From the NCBI GenBank assembly GCA_042091915.1, contig JBELGO010000014.1, positions 1 to 27,574 on the forward strand: a DNA stretch of 27,574 nucleotides, written 5' to 3'. The notes under the pieces were generated by a model that was given only the letters and a program-made list of their open reading frames with translations, did no database searches and was not told the origin of the DNA. Below are positions 1 through 7,445 of this stretch, one piece after another. This DNA is from LSUCC0057 sp042091915 (lineage in GTDB: Bacteria; Pseudomonadota; Gammaproteobacteria; Pseudomonadales; Porticoccaceae). How positions within the stretch are numbered: position 1 is the first letter of the stretch; each line of letters begins with the position of its first letter. The translations under genes were made by a program, and so were the position numbers.

Positions 1-49
1 ACAGCTTGGTGTTGGCGTCGATCAGTGATTCGAGCTTGGCGTAGTCGTC
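1..49 (-). other. Inverted fragment of the alginate lyase at the window edge
   Basis: Read on the + strand, this segment does not continue the alginate lyase: the lyase frame meets TGA at 26-28. Read on the - strand it gives an open, protein-like peptide, DDYAKLESLIDANTKL, of the kind found shortly before the RTELRE region in PL7 lyases. From about base 50 the + strand encodes KTSNNTKYTRTELREML. The simplest reading is that bases 1-49 are lyase sequence joined in inverted orientation, either an amplification or assembly chimera or a real small inversion. The peptide assignment is from memory of the family and was not searched. Confidence 0.5.
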
Positions 50-712
50 AAAACCTCGAACAACACCAAATACACCCGCACCGAACTGCGCGAAATGCTC
101 CGCGCCGGCAATGAGCGCATCGCCACCAAGGGCAGCGACGGTCTGCCCAATGCCAACAATTTGGTCTTTTCCACAGCCCCCGCTGCCGCCAAGCGGCGCG
201 CCGGTGGCGTCGACGGCGAACTGACCGCCACGCTGGCGGTAAACCATGTCACCAGCAGCGGTCTCACCTACCAGATTGGCCGCGTCATCATCGGCCAGAT
301 TCACGCCAAGCACGATGAGCCGGTCCGACTCTACTACCGCAAACTCCCCTGCCACCAGCGCGGTGCGATCTATGCCGCGCATGAACCCTCTGGTGGCGAC
401 GACCGCTGGTACCCAATACTGGGCAGCCGCGCCGACAACGCACCAGAGCCCAGCGACGGTATCGCCCTGAACGAAAAGTTCAGCTATACCATCCGCGCCG
501 AGGGCGACTGGCTAGAGGTGACCATTAGCCGCGCCGGACGCCAACTCGGCGCCACCCGTATCGATATGCGCGACAGCGGCTACGCGGTTGACGACGACTA
601 TCTCTACTTTAAAGCCGGGGTGTACAATCAGAACAACTCCGGCGACCCCGACGACTACGTGCAGGCGACTTTCTACGCGCTGCACAATCGGCACCAACCG
701 GCGCCGCGCTAA
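50..712 (+). CDS. Alginate lyase, polysaccharide lyase family 7 (5' truncated)
   Basis: PL7 enzymes cleave alginate by beta-elimination and are normally secreted or periplasmic. Three hallmark motifs of the family's beta-jelly-roll active cleft appear in order: RTELRE just before the first internal ATG (95), QIH in VIIGQIHAKH, and YFKAGVYNQN near the C-terminus, followed by the usual ATFYAL terminal strand. The N-terminus, including any signal peptide and carbohydrate-binding module, is missing. The upstream 49 bases look inverted, and the same frame is closed by TGA at 26-28. The ATG at 95 is not a credible start because the RTELRE motif lies before it. The gene ends 35 bp before mgsA on the same strand. 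The family call is firm; substrate preference (polyM or polyG) cannot be read. Confidence 0.85.
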   Translation, partial: KTSNNTKYTRTELREMLRAGNERIATKGSDGLPNANNLVFSTAPAAAKRRAGGVDGELTATLAVNHVTSSGLTYQIGRVIIGQIHAKHDEPVRLYYRKLPCHQRGAIYAAHEPSGGDDRWYPILGSRADNAPEPSDGIALNEKFSYTIRAEGDWLEVTISRAGRQLGATRIDMRDSGYAVDDDYLYFKAGVYNQNNSGDPDDYVQATFYALHNRHQPAPR

Positions 713-747
713 CTACTACCGAGCTCAACCAGCGCTGAGAGGTTTAT

Positions 748-1149
748 ATGAATATCGGCCTAGTCGCCCACGACCATAAAAAAGATGCGCTCTGCGAATG
801 GAGTGTCAGCCATCGCCAGCGGCTTGCCAAAGCGACTATCTACGCCACCGGCACCACCGGCAAACGGCTCGCCGAGGCGTGCCCAGAGCTCACTATCCAC
901 CCGCTTAAAAGCGGTCCGCTGGGCGGCGACCAGCAGCTCGGCCCGATGATCTGCGAAGGCCGGCTGAATGTGCTGGTATTTTTTATCGACCCGCTCTCGC
1001 CTCACCCCCACGACGTCGATGTCAAAGCGCTGGTGCGGCTGGCGACCCTCTATAACATTCCCCACGCCAGCAATTTGGCGACCGCCGATATTATTATCGC
1101 CGCGCTAGATGTGCTGCCGGCGTCCAAGCCACTGCACAGGTTGGACTGA
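748..1149 (+). CDS. mgsA: Methylglyoxal synthase
   Basis: This cytoplasmic enzyme converts dihydroxyacetone phosphate to methylglyoxal and phosphate, a bypass of lower glycolysis used when sugar phosphates build up. The 133-residue protein carries the family signatures: LVAHDHKK at the N-terminus, ATGTTG (phosphate binding, about 33-38), SGPLGGDQQ with the catalytic Asp at 61 (equivalent of E. coli Asp71), FFIDPL, and PHDVDVKAL with His88 and Asp91 matching E. coli His98 and Asp101. It is slightly shorter than the E. coli protein (152 aa) because both ends are trimmed, but no core motif is lost. A GAGAGG ribosome site lies a few bases before the ATG. It follows the alginate lyase in the same direction; whether they are co-transcribed is unclear. 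Confidence 0.95.
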   Translation: MNIGLVAHDHKKDALCEWSVSHRQRLAKATIYATGTTGKRLAEACPELTIHPLKSGPLGGDQQLGPMICEGRLNVLVFFIDPLSPHPHDVDVKALVRLATLYNIPHASNLATADIIIAALDVLPASKPLHRLD

Positions 1150-1174
1150 CTCAGGCGCGCCTAGCGGTTCAGTC
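1144..1174 (+). terminator. Weak stem-loop after mgsA
   Basis: GACTGA at 1144-1149, overlapping the mgsA stop codon, can pair with TCAGTC at 1169-1174. The intervening loop contains the self-complementary AGGCGCGCCT. There is no T-run after it, so termination would be inefficient or Rho-assisted. Confidence 0.3.
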
Positions 1175-1209
1175 GATAGCGGCGAATAAATAAACATAAA
1201 TCAGATTTC

Positions 1210-1238
1210 TGTTCACAAATCATTTCCTTGTGTATGAT
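1210..1238 (+). promoter_or_regulatory. Candidate sigma70 promoter for the ALDH-GMC operon
   Basis: TGTTCA (1210-1215, weak -35) and TATGAT (1233-1238, good -10) are separated by 17 bp. Transcription would start near 1245 and leave a leader of about 40 nt before the aldehyde dehydrogenase ATG at 1284. This placement argues against the in-frame GTG at 1230, which would sit upstream of the start of transcription. Confidence 0.45.
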
Positions 1239-1283
1239 TCTCTGAGCGCCAACGCTCAAGCATCGACCCTGCGAGGAATGCCC

Positions 1284-2780
1284 ATGAATCCAGTCGACTA
1301 CACACAATTGCGTCACCTCTATATCAATGGCCGGTGGCAGCAACCGCTGTCGGCAACCTACCAGACCGTCTGCAATCCCGCCACCGAGGAGCCGATTGGT
1401 GAGGCGCCGCTGGGCGGTGTCGCCGACCTCGATGCGGCCATTGTCGCCGCCCGCGAGGCGTTCGATCACGGCCCGTGGCCGACCCTGTCGATAGCTGCCA
1501 GAATCGCCTGCATCAAACGTTTCCGGGACTGCCTGCAACGGCGGCATCGAGAGGTGTCGGCGGTACTACAAGCCGAAGTTGGCGTCACCCAACTACTACT
1601 CAATGGTCCGCAGTTTCAGGGGGCGCTGGAAGCCATTGATTACTGCCTGCAACTTGCCGCTGAACTGAAGCCACACAGCAATGAGGTCATCATCAACCCC
1701 AGCCTGCTGGACCCGAACTCGTCGGGCACGCTGGGCGGGTCGCTGACAGTCTACGAGCCCTATGGCGTAGTGGCCGCCATCAGCGCCTACAACTACCCGC
1801 TTTTACTCAATATTGCCAAATTAGCCCCAGCCCTGCTGGCGGGCAACTGTTTGATTCTGAAGCCTTCACCACTGACACCTTTTTCGGCCTTGTTACTTGG
1901 CGCCATTGCTGATGAGGCCGAGCTTCCTGCGGGGGTGTTCAATATTGTAACCGGCGCTGTCGACGTCGGCAGTGCGCTCACGGCTGACCCCCGCGTAGAC
2001 CTGATCAGTTTCACCGGATCAGACAGTGTAGGGGCCGCAATCCTCGAACAATCGGCCAAAAACTTAAAAAAAGTGCACCTTGAACTCGGCGGCAAATCAG
2101 CAATGATCGTCCGTCACGATGCTGACATCGCTCTGGCCGCAGCTAATGCTGCATTCAATTTTACCCTTCACGCCGGCCAGGGTTGCGCGCTGCTTACACG
2201 CTTCATCGTGCACAACTCGGTACGCGCTGAGTTTGTCCAAGCGGTCTGTCAGCTGCTGGGCCAACTCAAAGTGGGCGATCCTAGCGAGCCGGATACGGTG
2301 ATTGGACCGCTGATCAGCGCGGCGGCGCTGAGCAAAACTGAACACTACGTGCAAATAGGACTTGAGGGTGGCGCCAAATTAGCCTTCGGCGGCAGCCGTC
2401 CGGCACATTTGTCACGGGGCTTTTTCTTCACCCCGACACTCTTTGACGATGTCGATAATGGCTCACTATTGGCGCAGCAGGAAGTGTTTGGCCCCATCGG
2501 CGCAGTGATAGGCTTTGACAGTGACGATGAGGCGGTGGCGCTGGCAAATGACTCTAATTACGGTCTCTCTGGCGCTGTTTTTTCCCAAGATAAAGTGACC
2601 GCGTTTAAGCTCGCGCAAAAAATTCGCAGCGGTGATGTGAAGATCAATGGCGGCACCGGCGGCCTTAACTTTAGCGCGCCATTTGGTGGCTACAAGCGCT
2701 CAGGTATTGGTCGTGAATTTGGCCCCCACTGGTTGCATGAGTATCTGCTAGAAAAAGCTATTCACTACCCAATTGGTTAA
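1284..2780 (+). CDS. NAD(P)-dependent aldehyde dehydrogenase
   Basis: This ALDH-superfamily enzyme oxidises an aldehyde to the acid. The 498-residue protein has the standard fold: the cofactor region with AAISAYNYP and LILKPSPLTP, the FTGS motif, the general-base glutamate in LELGGKS (residue 267 from this start), and the nucleophilic cysteine in AGQGCALLTR (residue 301). The C-terminal EVFGPIGAV and GGYKRSGIGREFG are also typical. The start at 1284 is chosen because GAGGA (1273-1277) sits 6 nt before it, while ATG at 1278 has no spacing and GTG at 1230 lies in the promoter. The stop is 16 bp before the GMC oxidoreductase, so the pair probably converts an alcohol to an acid in two steps. The exact substrate is unknown; long-chain, terpenoid or aromatic aldehydes are all possible. 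Confidence 0.92.
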   Translation: MNPVDYTQLRHLYINGRWQQPLSATYQTVCNPATEEPIGEAPLGGVADLDAAIVAAREAFDHGPWPTLSIAARIACIKRFRDCLQRRHREVSAVLQAEVGVTQLLLNGPQFQGALEAIDYCLQLAAELKPHSNEVIINPSLLDPNSSGTLGGSLTVYEPYGVVAAISAYNYPLLLNIAKLAPALLAGNCLILKPSPLTPFSALLLGAIADEAELPAGVFNIVTGAVDVGSALTADPRVDLISFTGSDSVGAAILEQSAKNLKKVHLELGGKSAMIVRHDADIALAAANAAFNFTLHAGQGCALLTRFIVHNSVRAEFVQAVCQLLGQLKVGDPSEPDTVIGPLISAAALSKTEHYVQIGLEGGAKLAFGGSRPAHLSRGFFFTPTLFDDVDNGSLLAQQEVFGPIGAVIGFDSDDEAVALANDSNYGLSGAVFSQDKVTAFKLAQKIRSGDVKINGGTGGLNFSAPFGGYKRSGIGREFGPHWLHEYLLEKAIHYPIG

Positions 2781-2796
2781 CCGACGGATTTAAGCG

Positions 2797-4401
2797 ATGT
2801 ACGACTATATTATTGTTGGTGCCGGTTCTGCGGGTTGTGTGCTTGCTGATGGCCTCTCTGCAAATGAAAAACACCGCGTTTTGGTGATCGAGAGCGGCCC
2901 TGTGGATCGCAGCTTGCTGATCGCTATGCCACGCGGAATCGGCAAATTACTCACCCCCGACAACCCACACGTTTGGTCTTATCAAGTAGACAGAGGTGCT
3001 GGGCAGGAGAGTGAGTACTGGCTGAAAGGTCACACCTTGGGTGGCTCCAGTTCAATCAATGGCATGGTATATGCCAGAGGATTTGCTTCCGATTACGATC
3101 GCTGGGCGGAGAATTGGGGCTGCGACGGTTGGAGCTGGGATCACATGCTGCCGCATTTTTTGGCCCATGAAGATCATCAATTAGGCGCGGCTGGCGACCG
3201 CGGGGTGGGTGGCCCTCTGCATATCACCGGCCACCCAAAGGACTCTGGCGGCCCCGCAGCCAAGCAGCTCTGCGAGGCCTTTTTAGACGCCAGTGAAGCG
3301 GTAGGAATAGCCCGCGTCGCCGACACCAACCAAGCCTCAACTGGCGGCATTGGCTATCAACCGAGGAATATCTGGCAGGGTACTCGGCAAAGTGCTGCCA
3401 AGGCCTTTTTGCACCCTGCCATGCGCCGCGCCAACCTCACCGTAATGGTTGAAACTCAGGTGCTGCGCATCGTCTTCAAAGACCAACGCGCCATCGGCGT
3501 AGAAGTGGAGGACCGCAGTGGCCGCCGCATCATCCACTGCAACTGCGAAGTCATCTTATCTGCCGGCGCGATCGAGTCGCCCAAATTACTGCAGCTATCT
3601 GGTATCGGTGCAGCGCAAAGACTGTCTGAACTGGGCATTGCAGTTATCGCTGATGTGCCATCGGTGGGACAAAATCTGCGTGAGCACCTCTATGTCACCA
3701 ACACCTATAGAGTCACTAAGGGCAGCTTAAATAAGGCTTTCCAAGGTATTGGGCTGTTAAAAAACATCACCCGCTACGCGCTTAACCGCAGCGGGCCAAT
3801 GGCAAATGCCGCGCAAGAGATTATCGGCTACATCAAATCGCGGCCAGAACTATCGCGGCCCGACTGCCAGATCGGTGCCGGACTCTACACCGTGGCTAAC
3901 AGCCCCAAGGGCCCTGTGCTAGACAGCCTACCTGGGTTGACGATCGGTGGTTATCACATGCACCCGCAGTCCTCAGGAGAGCTGTACATCACCTCCAACG
4001 ACCCCAAAGAGAAGCCGTTCATTCGCGCCAATTACCTAGAGCACCCAGAGGATCAAGCCGCCACAATTGCCATGCTGCGGGTAATGCGGCTAATTGCACA
4101 GCAAGCGCCGTTGGCTGCCTATATCAAACAAGAGCTGGGGCCGGGCGCTGAGCTACAGAGTGACGAGGAGCTATTGGACGCCTGTCGCTCTCGCGGCGTC
4201 ACCGCCTACCATGTCTCCGGCACCTGCCGGATGGGGGGCGACAGCCAATCGGTAGTCGACCCCCAAACTAGAGTGCGCGGGGTCAGCGGCCTTCGTATTG
4301 TCGACAGTTCTATTTTTCCTGAACTGATTTCTGGCAATACCAACGCCCCCACAATGGCGGCCGCTCGCAACGCTGTGGGGATGATTCTGGCCGCCCAGTA
4401 G
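2797..4401 (+). CDS. GMC-family FAD-dependent oxidoreductase (alcohol dehydrogenase-like)
   Basis: The 534-residue protein belongs to the glucose-methanol-choline oxidoreductases, which oxidise primary alcohols using FAD. The N-terminal FAD-binding motif is YIIVGAGSAGCVLA with the ribose-binding acid in VIESGP. The first GMC signature includes GHTLGGSSSINGMVYARG. The C-terminal domain has YHVSGTCRMG with the catalytic His and SGNTNAPTMAAARNA with the paired Asn, giving the His/Asn type of active site. Length matches choline-dehydrogenase-like members. It is the second gene of an operon with the aldehyde dehydrogenase (16 bp gap), which fits a membrane-linked alcohol dehydrogenase making that enzyme's substrate. 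True choline dehydrogenase (betA) is unlikely to be proven from this, since no betI or betT is nearby. Confidence 0.92.
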   Translation: MYDYIIVGAGSAGCVLADGLSANEKHRVLVIESGPVDRSLLIAMPRGIGKLLTPDNPHVWSYQVDRGAGQESEYWLKGHTLGGSSSINGMVYARGFASDYDRWAENWGCDGWSWDHMLPHFLAHEDHQLGAAGDRGVGGPLHITGHPKDSGGPAAKQLCEAFLDASEAVGIARVADTNQASTGGIGYQPRNIWQGTRQSAAKAFLHPAMRRANLTVMVETQVLRIVFKDQRAIGVEVEDRSGRRIIHCNCEVILSAGAIESPKLLQLSGIGAAQRLSELGIAVIADVPSVGQNLREHLYVTNTYRVTKGSLNKAFQGIGLLKNITRYALNRSGPMANAAQEIIGYIKSRPELSRPDCQIGAGLYTVANSPKGPVLDSLPGLTIGGYHMHPQSSGELYITSNDPKEKPFIRANYLEHPEDQAATIAMLRVMRLIAQQAPLAAYIKQELGPGAELQSDEELLDACRSRGVTAYHVSGTCRMGGDSQSVVDPQTRVRGVSGLRIVDSSIFPELISGNTNAPTMAAARNAVGMILAAQ

Positions 4402-4419
4402 TGTCGCTCACGACACTAC
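4398..4419. terminator. Perfect hairpin between convergent genes
   Basis: GTAGTGTCG (4398-4406), loop CTCA, and CGACACTAC (4411-4419) form a perfect 9-bp stem that includes the TAG stop of the GMC gene. The convergent SDR stop is at 4425. There is no T-tract on either strand, so it may act as a bidirectional, Rho-assisted or 3'-end-protecting hairpin. Confidence 0.6.
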
Positions 4420-4424
4420 CAGCG

Positions 4425-5105
4425 CTATAGCCGCCCGGTGACCGGCAGTAATGCGCCGGTTATGGCGTTGGCCTGAGGACTCAACAGGAACACAATCACA
4501 TTAGCAAGGTCGGCAGGCGCGACCCATTCGCTGTAGTCGGCGTCGGGCATCGCTAGGCGGTTTGGCGCTGTGTCGAGGATGCTCGGCAACACGGCGTTGA
4601 CACCGATATTGCGCGGTTTCAACTCAGCCGCTAGCGACTCGGTAAGGCGGTGCACACCAGACTTTGAGGCGGCGTAAGCAGCGTTGCCCAGATCGCCTTT
4701 GCGGGCGCCAGCGGCACCAATATTGACGATTCGCCCACCTTCAGCGGGGAAATAGGCCAGCGCTGCGGATGAGGCATTGACCGCAGTGCGGACGTTCATC
4801 TGGTAGAGACGATCCCAGGTCTCAATCGATCCATCAGCCAGCGGCTCCCAGGCAAACCCTCCGGCAATGTTAACCAATCCATCGATGCGGCCGTGCTCAG
4901 CTTGGATTGCTGCAAATGCCGCTGCAGTCTCACTAGCATTAGTCAAATCGCAAGCCGGGGTCGCGATAGCCCCGGTTGTTGGCGCCCCTTCAACACAGTC
5001 GACCGCAATAGCGCGACCGCCGGCGGCGACAATCGCCGCGCAAGCTGCAGCTCCCAAAGTACCCAAGGCACCTGTGACAATAATTATCTGATTTTCTAAG
5101 CTCAT
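4425..5105 (-). CDS. Short-chain dehydrogenase/reductase lacking the catalytic serine
   Basis: A classical SDR fold of 226 residues: cofactor motif IIVTGALGTLGAA (TGxxGxxG), the acid pair CDLT, NIAG, and YAASK with Tyr144 and Lys148. The usual catalytic Ser, 13 residues before the Tyr, is Ala131 (NIGAAGARKGDLGNAAY). The protein is shorter than the usual 250 residues because the region after the active site is compact. The ferredoxin reductase gene lies 49 bp upstream on the same strand, so the two are probably co-transcribed. Because Ser normally polarises the substrate carbonyl, activity may be altered, although some SDR subgroups tolerate this change. The start ATG (5105) has only a poor ribosome site (GGGA). 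Substrate unknown. Confidence 0.85.
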   Translation of the reverse strand: MSLENQIIIVTGALGTLGAAACAAIVAAGGRAIAVDCVEGAPTTGAIATPACDLTNASETAAAFAAIQAEHGRIDGLVNIAGGFAWEPLADGSIETWDRLYQMNVRTAVNASSAALAYFPAEGGRIVNIGAAGARKGDLGNAAYAASKSGVHRLTESLAAELKPRNIGVNAVLPSILDTAPNRLAMPDADYSEWVAPADLANVIVFLLSPQANAITGALLPVTGRL

Positions 5106-5154
5106 AAATTAACAATCCCGTTGCTGAATTTTGGTGGTTTTGTGCGCTGACCGG

Positions 5155-6387
5155 TCACTGGGTGGCGTCGTCCAGCCACTGTTTGGGCGCAATACTCTCA
5201 TCCAACAATCGCTCCCGAGCGACTGGCGTGCCCTCGCTGATGATTTTCCGGCTCTGCATAAACTCTTGGGGCCGATTGACACAGTCGGCAGCGATCAACC
5301 GACCTTGTTGGAAGTAAAAAGCGGCAAAGCTGCGGCCCGAAGTGGTATCACCACGAATGGCCACCTCGTCAAAACCCTGGCTGAGACCGGCGATCTGCAG
5401 CATTAAATCGTACTGGTTAGACCAGAACCAGGGCAGCGCATGGTAGGGCTTCGCATTGCCACACAAAGTCGCCGCAGCACTTTTAGCCTGCTCGGTAGCG
5501 TTGGGCACCGATTCGAGTCGGATTTGTCTGTCGTAAAATTGGTTGGGATGGAGGCTACAATCGCCAACAGCGACAATATCGGCGTCACTACTCTGACAGT
5601 ATTCATCGACGACTATGCCATTGCCAACGGTGAGACCGGCCGCCTCGGCCAACTCTGTATTGGGCAGGATTCCGACACCCACCACAACCAAGTCGGCCAC
5701 AAGTTCAGCGCCGTCTTCACAACAGACCGCGGAGACATGGTCTGTGCCCTGCAAACTTGCCACTGACACGCCGGTTTTGATCACCACACCCTCTTCGGTA
5801 TGAACACGACTGTAGAAGGCTGACAACTCTTCGGTGGTCACCCGCGCCAAAACTCTCGGCGCCATCTCCAGCACGGTAACCTCCATCTCCATCTTGCGCA
5901 GCACGGAGGCGGTCTCCAAGCCAATGTAACCACCACCGATGATGACCGCATGACGGCCGGGAGCCACACTGCGCTTGATCGCTGCGACATCCTCGAGCGT
6001 GCGCAGGTAGTGGACACCGTCCAGATCTGCGCCGGGCAGCGCCACCTGGCGTGCACGCGCACCCGTACAGAGCGCCAGCTTGGTGTAATTGAGTTGCTCG
6101 CCATCATTCAGTGTCACGGTATGTGCCGCGCGGTCGATCGATGTCACCCGACGATTTAATTTAAATTCGATCCCTTGCTGGGTGTAAAAATCAGCCGGGC
6201 GAATGAGCAGTGCTTGCGCATCGCGTGAGCCCTGCAAAAAGTCTTTTGAGAGCGGCGGCCGGTGGTAGGGCAAGGAACTCTCGTCACTGACAACTATGAT
6301 TCTGCCAGCCCAACCCTCTTGGCGCAGACTCGGCGCGAGTTGCGCCGCGGCATGGCTGCCGCCGACGATGATACAAGTTTCTGTCAT
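5155..6387 (-). CDS. FAD/NAD(P)H-dependent ferredoxin reductase
   Basis: This is the NADH:ferredoxin reductase component type (putidaredoxin reductase/BphA4/rubredoxin reductase family) that passes electrons to a small ferredoxin serving a P450 or a Rieske dioxygenase. From the ATG at 6387 it has 410 residues. The FAD motif near the N-terminus is CIIVGGSHAAAQLA, a common variant of GxGxxG in this family. LPYHRPPLSKDFL is diagnostic of it, the NAD motif is AVIIGGGYIGLETASVL, and the second FAD signature is DIVAVGDCSLHP. The C-terminal reductase domain with PWFWSNQYDLMLQIAGL is typical. The in-frame TTG at 6405 is less likely; GGAA lies about 7 nt before 6387. Likely partners in the window are the ferredoxin at 27336 and the Rieske dioxygenase at 19320-21322, both far away. 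Confidence 0.93.
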   Translation of the reverse strand: MTETCIIVGGSHAAAQLAPSLRQEGWAGRIIVVSDESSLPYHRPPLSKDFLQGSRDAQALLIRPADFYTQQGIEFKLNRRVTSIDRAAHTVTLNDGEQLNYTKLALCTGARARQVALPGADLDGVHYLRTLEDVAAIKRSVAPGRHAVIIGGGYIGLETASVLRKMEMEVTVLEMAPRVLARVTTEELSAFYSRVHTEEGVVIKTGVSVASLQGTDHVSAVCCEDGAELVADLVVVGVGILPNTELAEAAGLTVGNGIVVDEYCQSSDADIVAVGDCSLHPNQFYDRQIRLESVPNATEQAKSAAATLCGNAKPYHALPWFWSNQYDLMLQIAGLSQGFDEVAIRGDTTSGRSFAAFYFQQGRLIAADCVNRPQEFMQSRKIISEGTPVARERLLDESIAPKQWLDDATQ

Positions 6388-6672
6388 GGTGTATTTCCGT
6401 AGCAAAGTGTTGGTTTTACTTTATCACAAGGGCGGCCAACAGCGACCCACCAGAGGCCGCGGCCAGACCCCTAAAAACCGCCAAGCCAATACAATAATAT
6501 CAACTAAAACAATAATTTATAATAAAAAACAGCCATCGCCGCGCGCCCGCCGAGCGGCTTATAATCGTTTGACTCGAAGTCACATGACAGAGCCCGCCAA
6601 GCACTTAATCGGCAACGCCAACGCGCTACAATGGTGCAGACATTTAAACGACGCAGCCGGCAGGGGCAAAGC
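6388..6672. promoter_or_regulatory. AT-rich divergent promoter region
   Basis: This 285-bp gap separates the divergent ferredoxin reductase (-) and TauE/SafE (+) genes, so it should hold at least two promoters. Two perfect TATAAT hexamers are visible on + at 6518-6523 and 6560-6565, the second placing a start near 6571. Neither has a convincing -35 box at 17 bp. The stretch 6490-6530 is markedly A/T-rich compared with the surrounding coding DNA. Confidence 0.4.
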
Positions 6673-7437
6673 ATGGAATATGAACTCAGCTGGCTGATGG
6701 TATTGCTATTAGTTGGGACCGGTATCATTGCCGGTTTTGTCAACATTCTCGCCGCCGGCGGCTCTTTCCTCACTATCCCCACCTTAATGCTGTTTGGCAT
6801 TCCCGCTGATATCGCCAATGCGACCAATCGTGTCGGCGTGTTTTTACAGGCCGCCGAGGGCATTCGCGGATTTAGGCAGCGCGGAATGCTTGAGTGGCAC
6901 AGTTTTGTTGCCATGATGGTTCCCACGCTGATTGGCTCGCTCGCTGGCGCCCTACTGGCATCCTATCTCGATGTCGCTATCTTAGAGCCCGTTATTCTCA
7001 CCACACTAATTGCCATGGCGGTGCTGATGGTGGTGAAGCCCTCGTCTTTTAACCCACCGCAGGGCTCGACACCACTTTCGCCTTGGTCATCGCCGAGCGG
7101 ATTTTTTGGACTATTGCTCTCAGGCATCTACGGAGGCTTTATCCAAGCTGGCGTCGGCTTTGTCTTGATTGCCGCACTGTGTGGTTCACTGCGCTATGAT
7201 CTGGTGCGGGCCAATGCTTTAAAGATGGCCGCGACCGGTGTGTTTACCCTCGTCTCGCTAACCGTGTTTATTCTGCGCGGCCAAATTTTGTGGATTCCCG
7301 GGCTATTACTGGCGCTGGGCTCGGTTGTTGGAGCTTGGCTGGCGGTAAAGTTTGCCGTCACTGTCTCACAGCAGGTATTGCGCTGGTTTTTGCTCTGTGT
7401 TGTGGTGACAGTCTGTATCACTGTCTGGTTGCAGTAG
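6673..7437 (+). CDS. TauE/SafE-family membrane permease
   Basis: A 254-residue integral inner-membrane protein with about eight hydrophobic segments, of the TauE/SafE (DUF81) anion permease family. Members export or import sulfite, sulfoacetate or other small organic anions, but many are uncharacterised. The first helix carries the family's GFVNILAAGGSFLTIPTL repeat motif with NATNRVGVF, and the second half repeats it as LLSGIYGGFIQAGVGFVLI with RANALKM. The start at 6673 has AGGGG 6 nt upstream (6662-6666); the in-frame ATG at 6631 has no ribosome site and would add a charged tail. It converges on the MFS gene with only 8 bp between stops. An organic-acid or sulfur-compound transport role in the catabolic region is only a guess. 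Confidence 0.9.
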   Translation: MEYELSWLMVLLLVGTGIIAGFVNILAAGGSFLTIPTLMLFGIPADIANATNRVGVFLQAAEGIRGFRQRGMLEWHSFVAMMVPTLIGSLAGALLASYLDVAILEPVILTTLIAMAVLMVVKPSSFNPPQGSTPLSPWSSPSGFFGLLLSGIYGGFIQAGVGFVLIAALCGSLRYDLVRANALKMAATGVFTLVSLTVFILRGQILWIPGLLLALGSVVGAWLAVKFAVTVSQQVLRWFLLCVVVTVCITVWLQ

Positions 7438-7445
7438 GCTCGACT

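Noticed and set aside
1230..1283. In-frame GTG/ATG starts extending the aldehyde dehydrogenase by up to 18 residues
   Set aside because: The extension overlaps a candidate -10 box and lacks a spaced ribosome site, whereas ATG 1284 has GAGGA at 6 nt.
2797..4401. Choline dehydrogenase (betA) with betaine aldehyde dehydrogenase (betB) upstream
   Set aside because: The gene pair has the right families, but no betI regulator or choline transporter is present and the surroundings are aromatic/CoA catabolism, so a specific bet assignment is not supported.
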